From assembly GCF_019375555.1 (NCBI RefSeq), contig NZ_JAHXDN010000002.1, positions 1,010,210-1,074,209 on the forward strand: a stretch of DNA of 64,000 nucleotides, in the 5' to 3' direction. The notes beneath the pieces are model-generated. The model made no database searches. It was not told where the DNA came from and saw only the letters and a list, made by a program, of their open reading frames with translations. Shown here piece after piece: positions 33,437 to 43,056 of this stretch. This DNA is from Roseobacter insulae (GTDB lineage: Bacteria > Pseudomonadota > Alphaproteobacteria > Rhodobacterales > Rhodobacteraceae). The stretch's first letter is position 1; each line of letters begins with the position of its first letter. The translations under genes were made by a program, and so were the position numbers.

Positions 33437-35017
33437 ATGAAAAAGACAACAACTTTGCTGTCGGCTGCGGTGCTGCTGTCAACGACATGCCTTGCCAGCG
33501 CTGAAACGCTGCGGTGGGCCCGTGCGGGCGACAGCCTGACACTGGACCCGCATGCGCAGAACGAAGGGCCGACAACGACGCTGAACCATCAGATCATGGA
33601 ACCGCTGGTGCATCGCGATCATGCCGGCACCATCGTGCCCGCACTGGCAACCGAATGGGCGCCATCCGAAGCGGACCCGAATGTCTGGACCTTCATCCTG
33701 CGCGAAGGGGTGACATTCCACGACGGCTCCGCCTTTGACAGCTCGGACGTGAAATTCAGCCTCGAACGCGCGATGACGGAAGACTCCGATTTCAAGGAAC
33801 TGCTGGCCTCCGTGTCGGAAATCCGCGCGCCCGATGCCTACACGATCGAAATCGTGACCAATGGTCCAAATCCGATCATGCCCAACAACCTGACCAACAT
33901 GTTCATCATGGACAAGGAATGGGCCGAGGCGAACAACGCCGTGAAGGTGCAGGACTACGAGGGTGGCGAAGACACTTTCGCTGCTAAAAACGCAAACGGC
34001 ACGGGCCCTTACAAGCTGATCAGCCGCGAACCTGACGTGAAAACCGTACTGGCGGCCAATGAAAACTACTGGGGTATCGGTGAATTCCCCCTCGAAGTGA
34101 CCGAGATCATCTACACGCCTATCCAGAACGCCGCGACCCGTGTGGCGGCCTTGCTCTCGGGCGAAGTTGACTTCATCCAGGACGTGCCGGTGCAGGACCT
34201 TGATCGCGTGGCGGGCACCGATGGCCTTGATGTACGCACGGCCCCGCAAAACCGGGTGATCTTCTTCGGCATGAACGTGGGCGATGAAGACCTCGCCAAT
34301 GACAGCGTTGAAGGCGCCAACCCGCTGGCGGATGTTCGGGTACGCGAAGCGATGAACCTTGCCATCAACCGCGACGCCATCAAGCAGGTGGTGATGCGGG
34401 GCCAGTCGGCACCTGCCGGGATGATCGCGCCGCCCTTCGTGAACGGCTGGGACCAGACGATGGATGCGTCCTCTACCACGGATCTCGACAAGGCCAAGAC
34501 ACTAATGGCTGACGCAGGGTACGGCGATGGCTTCTCGATCCAGCTTGATTGCCCGAACGATCGCTACATCAACGATGAGGCGATCTGTCAGGCGGCTGTC
34601 GGCATGCTGGCGCAGATCGGGGTCAACGTGAACCTTGATGCCAAGCCCAAGGCGCAACACTTCCCGCTGCTCAGCAACCTGGAGACGGATTTCTACATGC
34701 TGGGCTGGGGCGTGCCGACCTACGATTCCGAATATATCTTCAACTTCCTCGTACACGGTCGTGACGACAAATACGGGTCGTGGAATGCGACGCGCTTCAC
34801 CAATGATGATCTGAACGACAAGATTCAGAGCCTCGCGTCGAACACCGATCTGGAAGCGCGCGATGCCGATATAGCCGCGATCTGGCAGGTGGTGCAGGAT
34901 GAGAAGATCTATATCCCCATTCACCACCAGGTGCTGAACTGGGGCATGAAATCCGGGGTCGACACGGTTGTCGAAGCAGAAGATTCGCCCAAAATCAAGT
35001 ACTTCAAGCTGAACTGA
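33437..35017 (+). CDS. Peptide-type ABC transporter substrate-binding protein (first)
   Basis: A 526-residue periplasmic family 5 binding protein. The signal peptide (MKKTTTLLSAAVLLSTTCLA) is followed by SAETLRWARAGDSLTLDPHA. Landmarks: FILREGVTFHDGSAFDSSDVKFSLERA, GTGPYKLI, VREAMNLAINRDAI and a CPNDRYINDEAICQA segment shared with the next gene. The start is set by AGGGGAG. A 12-bp hairpin after the stop may protect this transcript segment. The ligand is unknown; this branch is not restricted to peptides. Confidence 0.93.
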   Translation: MKKTTTLLSAAVLLSTTCLASAETLRWARAGDSLTLDPHAQNEGPTTTLNHQIMEPLVHRDHAGTIVPALATEWAPSEADPNVWTFILREGVTFHDGSAFDSSDVKFSLERAMTEDSDFKELLASVSEIRAPDAYTIEIVTNGPNPIMPNNLTNMFIMDKEWAEANNAVKVQDYEGGEDTFAAKNANGTGPYKLISREPDVKTVLAANENYWGIGEFPLEVTEIIYTPIQNAATRVAALLSGEVDFIQDVPVQDLDRVAGTDGLDVRTAPQNRVIFFGMNVGDEDLANDSVEGANPLADVRVREAMNLAINRDAIKQVVMRGQSAPAGMIAPPFVNGWDQTMDASSTTDLDKAKTLMADAGYGDGFSIQLDCPNDRYINDEAICQAAVGMLAQIGVNVNLDAKPKAQHFPLLSNLETDFYMLGWGVPTYDSEYIFNFLVHGRDDKYGSWNATRFTNDDLNDKIQSLASNTDLEARDADIAAIWQVVQDEKIYIPIHHQVLNWGMKSGVDTVVEAEDSPKIKYFKLN

Positions 35018-35041
35018 GCCTGAGACGCTTGTGACATAAAA

Positions 35042-35070
35042 CGGCGTGGCCCGATCACCGGGCCGCGTCG
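35042..35070 (+). other. Intercistronic hairpin between the two binding-protein genes
   Basis: CGGCGTGGCCCG (35042-35053) pairs with CGGGCCGCGTCG (35059-35070), 12 bp with two G-T pairs and a 5-base loop. No U-tract follows, so it is more likely a stabilising or processing stem than a terminator, favouring higher levels of the upstream binding protein. Confidence 0.6.
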
Positions 35071-35110
35071 CCACCGCTTTCCCGCATCTCCTGCTGAAAG
35101 GGTTCCTCTT

Positions 35111-36676
35111 ATGCTTCGTCCCATTTCACTCGCCGCCGCCCTGATGGTTTCCGCCTCCGCTCTTGTGGCCGAGGAGTTTCGATGGGCGGAGACGACCGAC
35201 CCGCAAACGATGGACCCGCATGCGGTGAATTCCGCCGCCGTCCTGGGGTTTCTCAATAACGTTTACGAAGGGCTGGTGCGCCGCGGCAAGGACATGACTA
35301 TCGAGCCGGCGTTGGCCACCGCGTGGGAACCCATCGGGGCCGGGGAAGGCTGGCGCTTCACCCTCCGGCAGGGCGTAACCTTCCACGATGGCAGTACGTT
35401 TGACGCGCAGGATGTGCTCTTTTCGTATCAGCGCGCCTCTGATGAAGCCTCCGATACCCGCAGCTGGTTCGCACCGGTCTCCGACGTCAAAGTGGTCGAT
35501 GACTACACGGTCGACATCATGACCACGGCGCCGAACCCGATTTTCCCCGACAGCATTGCCAACTGGATGATGATGGATTCAGGCTGGGCCGAAGCGAATA
35601 ACGCGGCGCGCCCGGACAAGGACAACGGCAACTTCGCCACTTTGAATGCCAATGGCACCGGTGCTTTCCAATTGACGACGCGAGAGCCGGGATTGCGCAC
35701 GGTGCTGGAGCCCTTCGGTGGCTGGTGGGATGAGGCAGAGCACAACATCACCCGGGCCGAGCTGACCCCGATCCAGAACCCGGCCACGGCGGTCGCCGCA
35801 CTGCTGTCGGGCGATGTCGATTTCATCAACCCTGTGCCCATTCAGGACACCGCCCGGCTGGCCGCGAATGATCAGGTGAAGGTCATTCAGGGCATCGAAG
35901 CGCGGGTGATCATGCTGGGCTTTCCACATGAGGCCGAGGCACTGAAATACTCCGCCGAAACCACTGACAGGAATCCCTTTGCCGATGTGCGGGTCCGGCA
36001 GGCGGTTGCCCATGCGATCAATGTGCCCGCCATTTTGCAGACCATCATGCGCGGCAACGCGGAAGAGGTCAGCCAATTGGTCAGCCCGGCAATGCGCGGG
36101 TTCAGCGCGTCGCTCGCCGCGCGGCCTGCCTTTGACCCCGACAAGGCGCGCGCCCTGCTGGCGGAGGCCGGTTACCCCGAGGGGTTTTCCTTTGGCCTGA
36201 AATGCCCCAATGACCGCTACCTGAACGACGAATCCGTCTGCCAGGCGATCACCGGCATGCTGGCTCAGGTCGGGGTCAGGGCAACGCTGGACGCCATGCC
36301 GGTGCAGAATTACTGGCCCGAGCTGCGCGCGGACAACTATGATATGTATCTGCTTGGCTGGTCGCCAGGCACATTCGATGCGGAACACCCGATCCGTTTT
36401 CTGGCCAGCACACCCAACGAGGAAAGGAAGCTTGGGTCGTGGAATTTCGGCGGGTTTTCCAACGCCCGCGTGGATGAGTTGCTGCCAATGGTCCAATCCG
36501 AGATCGACGATGCCAAGCGACAGGCCATGCTTGATGAAAGTGCGAAAATCCTGCAGGACGAAATGGCATATGTACCGCTTTATGTGCAACCATTGGTCTG
36601 GGGGGCGCAGGCAAATATCGACCTGACCCAGCGCCCGGATAACTTCTTTCTGCTGCGGTGGGTGACGATCAATTGA
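35111..36676 (+). CDS. Peptide-type ABC transporter substrate-binding protein (second)
   Basis: A 521-residue periplasmic family 5 protein with signal peptide MLRPISLAAALMVSASALVA and mature start EEFRWAETTDPQTMDPHA. It shares many blocks with the preceding gene (VTFHDGSTFDAQDVLFS, GTGAFQLTTREPG, CPNDRYLNDESVCQAITGML), so the pair arose by duplication. Two tandem binding proteins for one set of permeases suggests a widened ligand range. Confidence 0.93.
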   Translation: MLRPISLAAALMVSASALVAEEFRWAETTDPQTMDPHAVNSAAVLGFLNNVYEGLVRRGKDMTIEPALATAWEPIGAGEGWRFTLRQGVTFHDGSTFDAQDVLFSYQRASDEASDTRSWFAPVSDVKVVDDYTVDIMTTAPNPIFPDSIANWMMMDSGWAEANNAARPDKDNGNFATLNANGTGAFQLTTREPGLRTVLEPFGGWWDEAEHNITRAELTPIQNPATAVAALLSGDVDFINPVPIQDTARLAANDQVKVIQGIEARVIMLGFPHEAEALKYSAETTDRNPFADVRVRQAVAHAINVPAILQTIMRGNAEEVSQLVSPAMRGFSASLAARPAFDPDKARALLAEAGYPEGFSFGLKCPNDRYLNDESVCQAITGMLAQVGVRATLDAMPVQNYWPELRADNYDMYLLGWSPGTFDAEHPIRFLASTPNEERKLGSWNFGGFSNARVDELLPMVQSEIDDAKRQAMLDESAKILQDEMAYVPLYVQPLVWGAQANIDLTQRPDNFFLLRWVTIN

Positions 36677-36772
36677 TCCCGTGCCGCACAGGAACACAGC
36701 TTTCCGGCGGCGAGGTTACTTGACCCGCTGTCGATCCCTTGCAACATGGCCTGATCCACAGGAAGGAATACA

Positions 36773-37753
36773 ATGCTCGCCTACGTGATCCAGCGCGTTT
36801 TTCAATCGGCGATTGTCTTGCTGGTTGTGGGTCTTGTCGCCTTCTCCATGTTCCGGTTCGTGGGGGACCCGGTCGACAACATGCTCGGTCAGGAGCGCAC
36901 CCAAGCGGATATCGAAAGGCTGCGCACCCAGCTAGGACTCGATCAGCCGTTTCCGGTGCAGTACTTCAAGTTTCTGACAGGCGCAGCGCAGGGCAACTTT
37001 GGCGTCAGCTACCGGCAGGGGCGCCCTGTCTCCGACATCCTCGTGGAACGAGCGCCTGCAACGCTGGAATTGGCCGCCGTTTCGGGGTTCTTGGCGATCA
37101 GCATCGGCATTGCCCTTGGCGTCTTTACCGCGATCAGGCGCAACGGCTTTGCCGCGCATGCGATTATGTCTGTCTCTCTTATCGGTGTGTCCCTGCCGAC
37201 CTTCCTGATCGGGATCCTGTTGATCTATTTGTTTTCGGTGGAGCTGGGGTGGCTGCCCAGTTTCGGACGTGGCGACACGGTGAAGATAGGCGGGTGGTCT
37301 ACTGGCTTTCTGACGGAATCGGGTCTCAAGGCGCTGATCCTGCCATCCATCACCCTTGGCCTGTACCAGATGACGTTGATCATGCGGCTGGTGAGATCGG
37401 AAATGCTGGAAGTTCTCCGGCAAGACTATATCCGATTTGCACGCGCCCGGGGTCTGCGCGAACGCGCGGTGAACTTCCGGCATGCGCTGAAAAACACGCT
37501 GGTCCCGGTCATCACGGTCACCGGGTTGCAGTTGGGCTCCATCATCGCGTTTGCCATCATCACCGAAACCGTTTTTCAATGGCCCGGCGTTGGATTGCTT
37601 TTCATCAACGCCATCCAATTCGTCGATATCCCGGTTATGGCCGCCTACCTGATGCTGATTTCGGTGATGTTTGTTGGCATCAACCTGATCGTTGATCTGC
37701 TTTACTTTGCAATCGATCCGCGTCTGCGCGTCGATAGAACGGCGGCACACTAA
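36773..37753 (+). CDS. Peptide-type ABC transporter permease (DppB-like)
   Basis: Inner-membrane permease of 326 residues. It has an N-terminal helix, VGDPVDNML (the GDP motif of DppB proteins), an EAA-like cytoplasmic loop (RFARARGLRERAVNFRHALKN) and a C-terminal AIDPRLRVD tail. AGGAAGG precedes the ATG. Its TAA overlaps the next ATG by one base (TAATG), so expression of the two permeases is coupled. Confidence 0.94.
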   Translation: MLAYVIQRVFQSAIVLLVVGLVAFSMFRFVGDPVDNMLGQERTQADIERLRTQLGLDQPFPVQYFKFLTGAAQGNFGVSYRQGRPVSDILVERAPATLELAAVSGFLAISIGIALGVFTAIRRNGFAAHAIMSVSLIGVSLPTFLIGILLIYLFSVELGWLPSFGRGDTVKIGGWSTGFLTESGLKALILPSITLGLYQMTLIMRLVRSEMLEVLRQDYIRFARARGLRERAVNFRHALKNTLVPVITVTGLQLGSIIAFAIITETVFQWPGVGLLFINAIQFVDIPVMAAYLMLISVMFVGINLIVDLLYFAIDPRLRVDRTAAH

Positions 37754-38703
37754 TGGCTGAAACCTCTTTGAATACTCCCACCTCGGAACGGTCACGCCTG
37801 CGCGTGTCACTTGACAGTGATTTCGCCTATCAGTTCCGCAAATCGCCCGTTGCCATCGTCTCCGCGGTCACTGTGCTGATCATGGTCCTTTGCGCCGTAT
37901 TTGCCCCTCTGATCGCGCCCTATAATCCGTTTGATCCAGCATCTCTGAACCTGATGAACGGGTTTTCCAAGCCAATGGAGCCGAACGCCTTTACCGGTGA
38001 TACCTTCTGGCTGGGCACAGACGATCAAGGGCGCGACGTCTTTTCCACCATTCTTTACGGCATGCGCATTTCTCTGTTTGTCGGCGCAGCGGCAGTGCTT
38101 TTTGCGATGGTTCTTGGCATTTCGCTGGGGTTGATCGCCGGGTATGTGGGCGGTTGGGTCGAGACGATCATCATGCGTGTCGCCGATGTTCAACTGACCT
38201 TTCCGGCGATCCTCGTCGCGATGCTGATCTTCGGCGTTGCCAAGGGGATAACCCCTGTCGAATACCGAGACCAGATGGCGATCTGGGTGCTGATCATTGC
38301 CATTGGCCTCAGTGACTGGGTTCAGTTCGCGCGTGTCGTCCGCGGCGCGACGCTGGTAGAAAAGAACAAGGAATACGTGCAGGCCGCCCGCCTTATCGGG
38401 CGCGGGCCGGGGGCAATCATGATCAAGCATATCCTGCCAAACGTGCTGTCGCCGGTCCTGGTGATTGCAACGATCTCTCTGGCTCTCGCCATCATCGCGG
38501 AGGCCACGCTCAGCTTTCTCGGCGTTGGAGCGCCACCCACGCAGCCATCGCTTGGTACCCTGATCCGCATCGGGCAAGGGTTCCTCTTCTCGGGCGAGTG
38601 GTGGATTTTACTGTTTCCAGCGGTGACCCTTTTGGCGCTGGCGCTCTCTGTCAATCTGCTGGGTGACTGGCTGCGCGATGCGCTAAATCCAAGGCTGCGG
38701 TAA
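37753..38703 (+). CDS. Peptide-type ABC transporter permease (DppC-like)
   Basis: Inner-membrane permease of 316 residues. A first helix (about 30-55) is followed by the conserved LGTDDQGRDVFSTILYGMRI segment. The EAA-like loop is VQAARLIGRGPGAIMIKHIL and the end LGDWLRDALNPRLR is typical of DppC. Its stop overlaps the next ATPase start by one base. It pairs with the DppB-like partner immediately upstream. Confidence 0.94.
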   Translation: MAETSLNTPTSERSRLRVSLDSDFAYQFRKSPVAIVSAVTVLIMVLCAVFAPLIAPYNPFDPASLNLMNGFSKPMEPNAFTGDTFWLGTDDQGRDVFSTILYGMRISLFVGAAAVLFAMVLGISLGLIAGYVGGWVETIIMRVADVQLTFPAILVAMLIFGVAKGITPVEYRDQMAIWVLIIAIGLSDWVQFARVVRGATLVEKNKEYVQAARLIGRGPGAIMIKHILPNVLSPVLVIATISLALAIIAEATLSFLGVGAPPTQPSLGTLIRIGQGFLFSGEWWILLFPAVTLLALALSVNLLGDWLRDALNPRLR

Positions 38704-39683
38704 TGAACGAACCAATTCTGTCGATCCGCGATCTGACGGTCGAGATCCCCACCCGTCACGGTATTCTGTCGCCTGTCAAAGGTGTCAGCTATGATATCGG
38801 GCGCGGTGAAATACTGGGGGTTGTTGGCGAATCCGGGGCGGGCAAATCGATGGCGGGCAATGCGGTGATCGGATTGCTCAGCCCTCCGGCCCATATCGCG
38901 GAGGGCGAAATCTGGGTGGGCGGAACACGGGTCGATCATCTTGCGGGCGAACAGATGCGCCGCCTGCGGGGCAAGGAAATCGGCATGGTGTTTCAGGACC
39001 CGCTCACGTCGCTGAACCCACTGCTGCGGATCGGTGATCAGTTGACTGAAACAATGCTGGCACATCTCGATATTTCACGCAGCGAGGCCGAGGCCCGCGC
39101 CGTTGCCGCGCTGGAGGAAGTTGGCATCCCCGGTGCTGCGGAACGTGTCGGCAGCTACCCGCATGAGTTTTCCGGCGGCATGCGGCAACGTGTTGTCATT
39201 GCCCTTGCCCTATGTGCCGAGCCCTCTCTGATCATCGCGGATGAACCGACCACGGCGCTGGATGTATCCGTACAGGCCCAGATCATTTCCCTGCTCAAGA
39301 AGCTCTGCCGCGAGCGGGGCACGGCGGTCATGCTGATCACTCACGACATGGGCGTGATTGCCGAAGCCGCGGACCGCGTTGCGGTGATGTATGCAGGCCA
39401 GCTGGCGGAACTGGGCTCGGTGCGCGAGGTGCTGACACGGCCGCGCCATCCCTACACGGACGGGTTGATGGGTTCGACCCCTTTGGCATCCCGCGGCAAG
39501 GACCGTCTGCATCAGATCCCCGGTGCCATGCCCCGGCTCGACGCTCTGCCGCCCGGATGTGCATTTCATCCCCGGTGCCCCCACGCGCAGGACCGATGTG
39601 CGGAAAATCCGGGTCCGCGCATTGAAGACGGGGCAGGCGGTGTTGCCTGCTGGTTCCCCATGACACGGGAGGCCGTGGCCTGA
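38703..39683 (+). CDS. Peptide-type ABC transporter ATPase (DppD-like)
   Basis: A 326-residue ATPase with Walker A GESGAGKSMAGNAV, signature FSGGMRQR, Walker B LIIADEP and a C-terminal oligopeptide/dipeptide domain containing CAFHPRCPHAQDRC (cysteine cluster common in DppD/OppD). One-base overlaps on both sides fix its borders. It works with the DppF-like partner downstream, unlike the fused ATPase of the first transporter in this window. Confidence 0.95.
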   Translation: MNEPILSIRDLTVEIPTRHGILSPVKGVSYDIGRGEILGVVGESGAGKSMAGNAVIGLLSPPAHIAEGEIWVGGTRVDHLAGEQMRRLRGKEIGMVFQDPLTSLNPLLRIGDQLTETMLAHLDISRSEAEARAVAALEEVGIPGAAERVGSYPHEFSGGMRQRVVIALALCAEPSLIIADEPTTALDVSVQAQIISLLKKLCRERGTAVMLITHDMGVIAEAADRVAVMYAGQLAELGSVREVLTRPRHPYTDGLMGSTPLASRGKDRLHQIPGAMPRLDALPPGCAFHPRCPHAQDRCAENPGPRIEDGAGGVACWFPMTREAVA

Positions 39684-40645
39684 TGACGCTTGTGGCTGTG
39701 CGAAATCTGACCCGCATCTTTGATGTGTCGAAACCCTGGCTGAACCGCGTGGTCGAGCGCCGCAAGAAAGCCTTTCTCACGGCGGTTTCCGACGTCAGTT
39801 TCGATGTCGCGGAACGGAGCGTTTACGCCTTGGTGGGCGAGAGCGGTTCGGGTAAATCGACAATTGGTAAGATGCTGGTGGGGTTGCTGCCCCCCTCGGA
39901 AGGGGCTGTGAAGATCCGCGGTACGGACCTCGCCCGCGAGACCGACGCCGCAAAGGTCGATGCCGTTCGGCGCGATATTCAGATGATCTTTCAGGACCCC
40001 TTCGCCTCGCTCAATCCCCGCTGGCGCGTGCGGGACATCATTGTCGAACCGGTCGCCTCGCGCGGCGGTGAAACAGAGGGCATGGCCGAGCGTCTGCTCG
40101 AACAGGTCGGCCTGTCGGCGCGGGATGCGGGCAAGTTCCCGCATGAGTTTTCCGGCGGTCAGCGGCAACGGATTTGTATCGCCCGGGCGCTGGCCTCGGA
40201 ACCCAAGCTGATTGTTTGTGACGAGCCCACCTCTGCACTGGATGTCTCCGTCCAGGCGCAGGTGCTCAATCTGATGAGCGATCTGAAGGATGAATTCGGA
40301 CTGACCTACCTCTTTATCAGCCATGATCTGACCGTCGTGCAGCATATGGCAGACCGGATCGGCGTGCTGTACCTGGGGCGCCTCGTGGAGGAGGCCGGCC
40401 CCGACGCATTGTTCGATGATCCCAAGCATCCCTATACACAGATGCTGCTGTCCGCCGCACCGCAACTGGACAACTTCGGCCGCGACGTGCCGCCGCCCAC
40501 GGGTGAAATCCCGGATCCGATCAATCCGCCAACCGGGTGTGCGTTTCATCCACGCTGTTCGATCGCACAGCCGGTATGCAGCCGGGAACGGCCCGAAATG
40601 CGTGATCTGCGCGGCGCGCGCGTGGCTTGTCATCTGGCAGAATGA
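39683..40645 (+). CDS. Peptide-type ABC transporter ATPase (DppF-like)
   Basis: A 320-residue ATPase with Walker A GESGSGKSTIGKML, signature FSGGQRQRICIARAL, Walker B LIVCDEPTSALD and the C-terminal CAFHPRCSIAQPVC cysteine segment. It is the last transporter gene. Its stop overlaps the start of the CaiB-like gene by four bases (ATGA), so transport and catabolism are translated from one message. Confidence 0.95.
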   Translation: MTLVAVRNLTRIFDVSKPWLNRVVERRKKAFLTAVSDVSFDVAERSVYALVGESGSGKSTIGKMLVGLLPPSEGAVKIRGTDLARETDAAKVDAVRRDIQMIFQDPFASLNPRWRVRDIIVEPVASRGGETEGMAERLLEQVGLSARDAGKFPHEFSGGQRQRICIARALASEPKLIVCDEPTSALDVSVQAQVLNLMSDLKDEFGLTYLFISHDLTVVQHMADRIGVLYLGRLVEEAGPDALFDDPKHPYTQMLLSAAPQLDNFGRDVPPPTGEIPDPINPPTGCAFHPRCSIAQPVCSRERPEMRDLRGARVACHLAE

Positions 40646-41760
40646 CCGGGCCTCTGGCGTCTCTCAAAGTCGTTGAGTTCGCCGGTCTCGGCCCGGCGCC
40701 GCTTGCAGGCCAGATGCTGGCCGATCTGGGCGCAGAGGTAATCTCGGTTGATCGCGCCTCGGGACCTGCGGATCCAACCGATATCAACCGGCGCGGCAAG
40801 CGCAGCATCGCACTCAACCTCAAGTCACAGGGCGGGCTGGCCATCGCAAAAGCCCTGATTGACCGGGTCGACGTTTTGATCGAAGGCTTCCGGCCGGGTG
40901 TGATGGAGCGGTTCGGGCTCGGCCCTGATGATTGTCCTGACAGGCTTGTCTACGCGCGCATGACCGGCTGGGGGCAAACAGGACCCTGGTCGCAAACGGC
41001 GGGCCACGACATCAACTACCTGGCGATGACCGGCGCATTGCAGGCGATGGGATCGCCAGATCGCCCGCCGCCCGTGCCGCTCAACCTGATTGCGGATTAT
41101 GGCGGTGGCACGATGTTCCTGCTGTTGGGTCTGTTATCGGCTCTCATTGAGCGGGGTGTGTCGGGCAAGGGTCAGGTCGTGGACACTGCCATGGTGGATG
41201 GCGTGCCCGCCATGATGGGGATGATACACGGGATGCAGGCGCAGGGGAAATGGCGAACGGAGCGAGAGGCGAACTGGCTGGATGGCGGCGCGCCGTTCTA
41301 CCGCTGTTACGAATGTGCGGACGGCAAATTCATCTCCGTCGGGGCGCTCGAACCTCGGTTTTTTGCCGAGCTGGTCGCAAAGGCAGATTTGCCTTTCGCG
41401 GATCTGAGCGCACAGAACGACATATCGCTCTGGCCGGAAACGCGAGCTGAATGGGCCACCGTCTTCATGTCCAAAACGCGCGATGAATGGGCCGCGCTGT
41501 TTGACGGATCGGACGCCGGTGTCGCACCGGTCCTGGATTTCAGCGAGGCACCACAGCATCGTCAAAACAAGGACAGGGGGGTGTTCTTTGACAACGAAAA
41601 TGTCACACAGGCCAACCCGGCGCCGCGCTTCAGCCGCAGCCATGTGCCGCAACCCAAGCCCCCGACAGTGATCGGCGGCGACGGCGATGCCCTTCTGCAA
41701 AACCTTGGGTACAGCGCCGCGCAGATTGCCGAGCTGCGCCGGAAAGGAGAGGTCACATGA
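40642..41760 (+). CDS. CaiB/BaiF CoA-transferase family protein (AMACR-like)
   Basis: A 372-residue member of the family III CoA-transferase fold. LKVVEFAGLGPAPLAGQMLADLG, NRRGKRSIALNLK, GFRPGVMERFGLGP, TGWGQTGP and GHDINYLAMTG match alpha-methylacyl-CoA racemases, where the His-Asp of GHDINY-type motifs takes part in proton transfer. The substrate would be an acyl-CoA, either epimerised or transferred. Start at 40642 overlaps the ATPase stop; its own TGA overlaps the next ATG. Confidence 0.88.
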   Translation: MTGPLASLKVVEFAGLGPAPLAGQMLADLGAEVISVDRASGPADPTDINRRGKRSIALNLKSQGGLAIAKALIDRVDVLIEGFRPGVMERFGLGPDDCPDRLVYARMTGWGQTGPWSQTAGHDINYLAMTGALQAMGSPDRPPPVPLNLIADYGGGTMFLLLGLLSALIERGVSGKGQVVDTAMVDGVPAMMGMIHGMQAQGKWRTEREANWLDGGAPFYRCYECADGKFISVGALEPRFFAELVAKADLPFADLSAQNDISLWPETRAEWATVFMSKTRDEWAALFDGSDAGVAPVLDFSEAPQHRQNKDRGVFFDNENVTQANPAPRFSRSHVPQPKPPTVIGGDGDALLQNLGYSAAQIAELRRKGEVT

Positions 41761-43010
41761 CTGTGCTGATCGCCGGGGCTGGCATCGCGGGGCTGACCTT
41801 GGGTCTCACATTGCACCAGATCGGTGTGCCCTTTCGGATTTATGAATCGGTCCGCAGCCTGAAACCGCTTGGCGTAGGGATCAACCTGCAGCCCAATGCC
41901 GTGCGGGAGCTGTTTGACCTGGGATTGGAGCAAAACCTGCGCGAGATCGGCGTCTCCACTCAAAGCCTGGGGTTCTACACCAAAACCGGTAAGGAAATCT
42001 GGACGGAACCCAGGGGAACCGCCGCCGACTACGCATGGCCGCAGGTCTCAATTCATCGTGGGCAGTTGCAGATGCTGTTGTTTGATACTCTGATCGCGCG
42101 CGCAGGGGCGCAGAGTGTCGTTCCAGCGCACCGCGCCACAGGCTTTGCAACGCATGATGACACTGCGGAACTGGCTCTGGAAACTCCCGACGGCCCGACT
42201 GTGGCCACAGGCGCGTTGGTCATTGCCGCCGATGGCATCCATTCCGCCTTGAGGGCTCGGATGTATCCTGACGAAGGTGCCCCTATCTGGGGTGGTGCGA
42301 TCCTGTGGCGCGGTACCACGCAAGCCGCGCCGTTTCTGGGTGGTGCAGACATGGTGCTGGCCGGGCATGACAGGCAGCGGATGGTTGTCTATCCCATCAC
42401 GCCCGTCGATTCCACAACCGGACAGACCACGCTGAACTGGATCGCCGAGCGTCGTGTTGACCCTGCCCAGGGATGGCGGCGCGAAGACTGGAACCGCGCG
42501 GCGGATCTGGCGGATTTCCTGCCCGCCTTCGAAAGCTGGCGGTTTGACTGGCTGGATGTGCCGGCGCTGATCCGCGGCGCCGAGGCGGTTTTTGAATACC
42601 CCATGGTCGACCGCGACCCAATCCCGCAATGGACGTTCGGTCGCGCGACGCTCATCGGGGACGCAGCGCATCCAACCTACCCCGTCGGGTCAAACGGCGC
42701 CAGCCAGGCGATCGTGGATGCCCGAACTCTGGGCGCAAGCCTGCTGGAGCATGGCCCGTCGCCTGACGCCTTGCAGCATTACGAAAACATCCTGCGGCCG
42801 CCAACGACGCAGGTCACCCTCACCAACCGGGGAAGCGGGCCGGACGCGATTTTGCAGATGGTGGAGGATCGCAGCGGCGGTACGTTCGAGACCATCGAAG
42901 AGGTCATTCCGCGCGCCGAACTGGCGGCGCATTCAGCAAGGTACAAATCCATTGCCGGGTTCGATATTGATGCTCTGAATGCACAGCCGCCACTGATCGG
43001 TCCCGTCTAG
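41757..43010 (+). CDS. FAD-dependent monooxygenase
   Basis: A 417-residue class A flavoprotein hydroxylase-like enzyme. It has the GxGxxG motif AGAGIAGLTLGLTLHQIGVPF, the GINLQPNAVREL segment, the DG motif VIAADGIHSALRARMYP and the FAD ribityl motif LIGDAAHPTYPVGSNGASQA. It would use NAD(P)H and O2 to hydroxylate an aromatic or heterocyclic acid, like salicylate-hydroxylase relatives. Overlaps the CaiB-like gene by four bases (ATGA). Confidence 0.9.
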   Translation: MTVLIAGAGIAGLTLGLTLHQIGVPFRIYESVRSLKPLGVGINLQPNAVRELFDLGLEQNLREIGVSTQSLGFYTKTGKEIWTEPRGTAADYAWPQVSIHRGQLQMLLFDTLIARAGAQSVVPAHRATGFATHDDTAELALETPDGPTVATGALVIAADGIHSALRARMYPDEGAPIWGGAILWRGTTQAAPFLGGADMVLAGHDRQRMVVYPITPVDSTTGQTTLNWIAERRVDPAQGWRREDWNRAADLADFLPAFESWRFDWLDVPALIRGAEAVFEYPMVDRDPIPQWTFGRATLIGDAAHPTYPVGSNGASQAIVDARTLGASLLEHGPSPDALQHYENILRPPTTQVTLTNRGSGPDAILQMVEDRSGGTFETIEEVIPRAELAAHSARYKSIAGFDIDALNAQPPLIGPV

Positions 43011-43056
43011 CCGGACTGGCAAACGCTTGTTACCATTCGGATCAGGAAGGGATCAT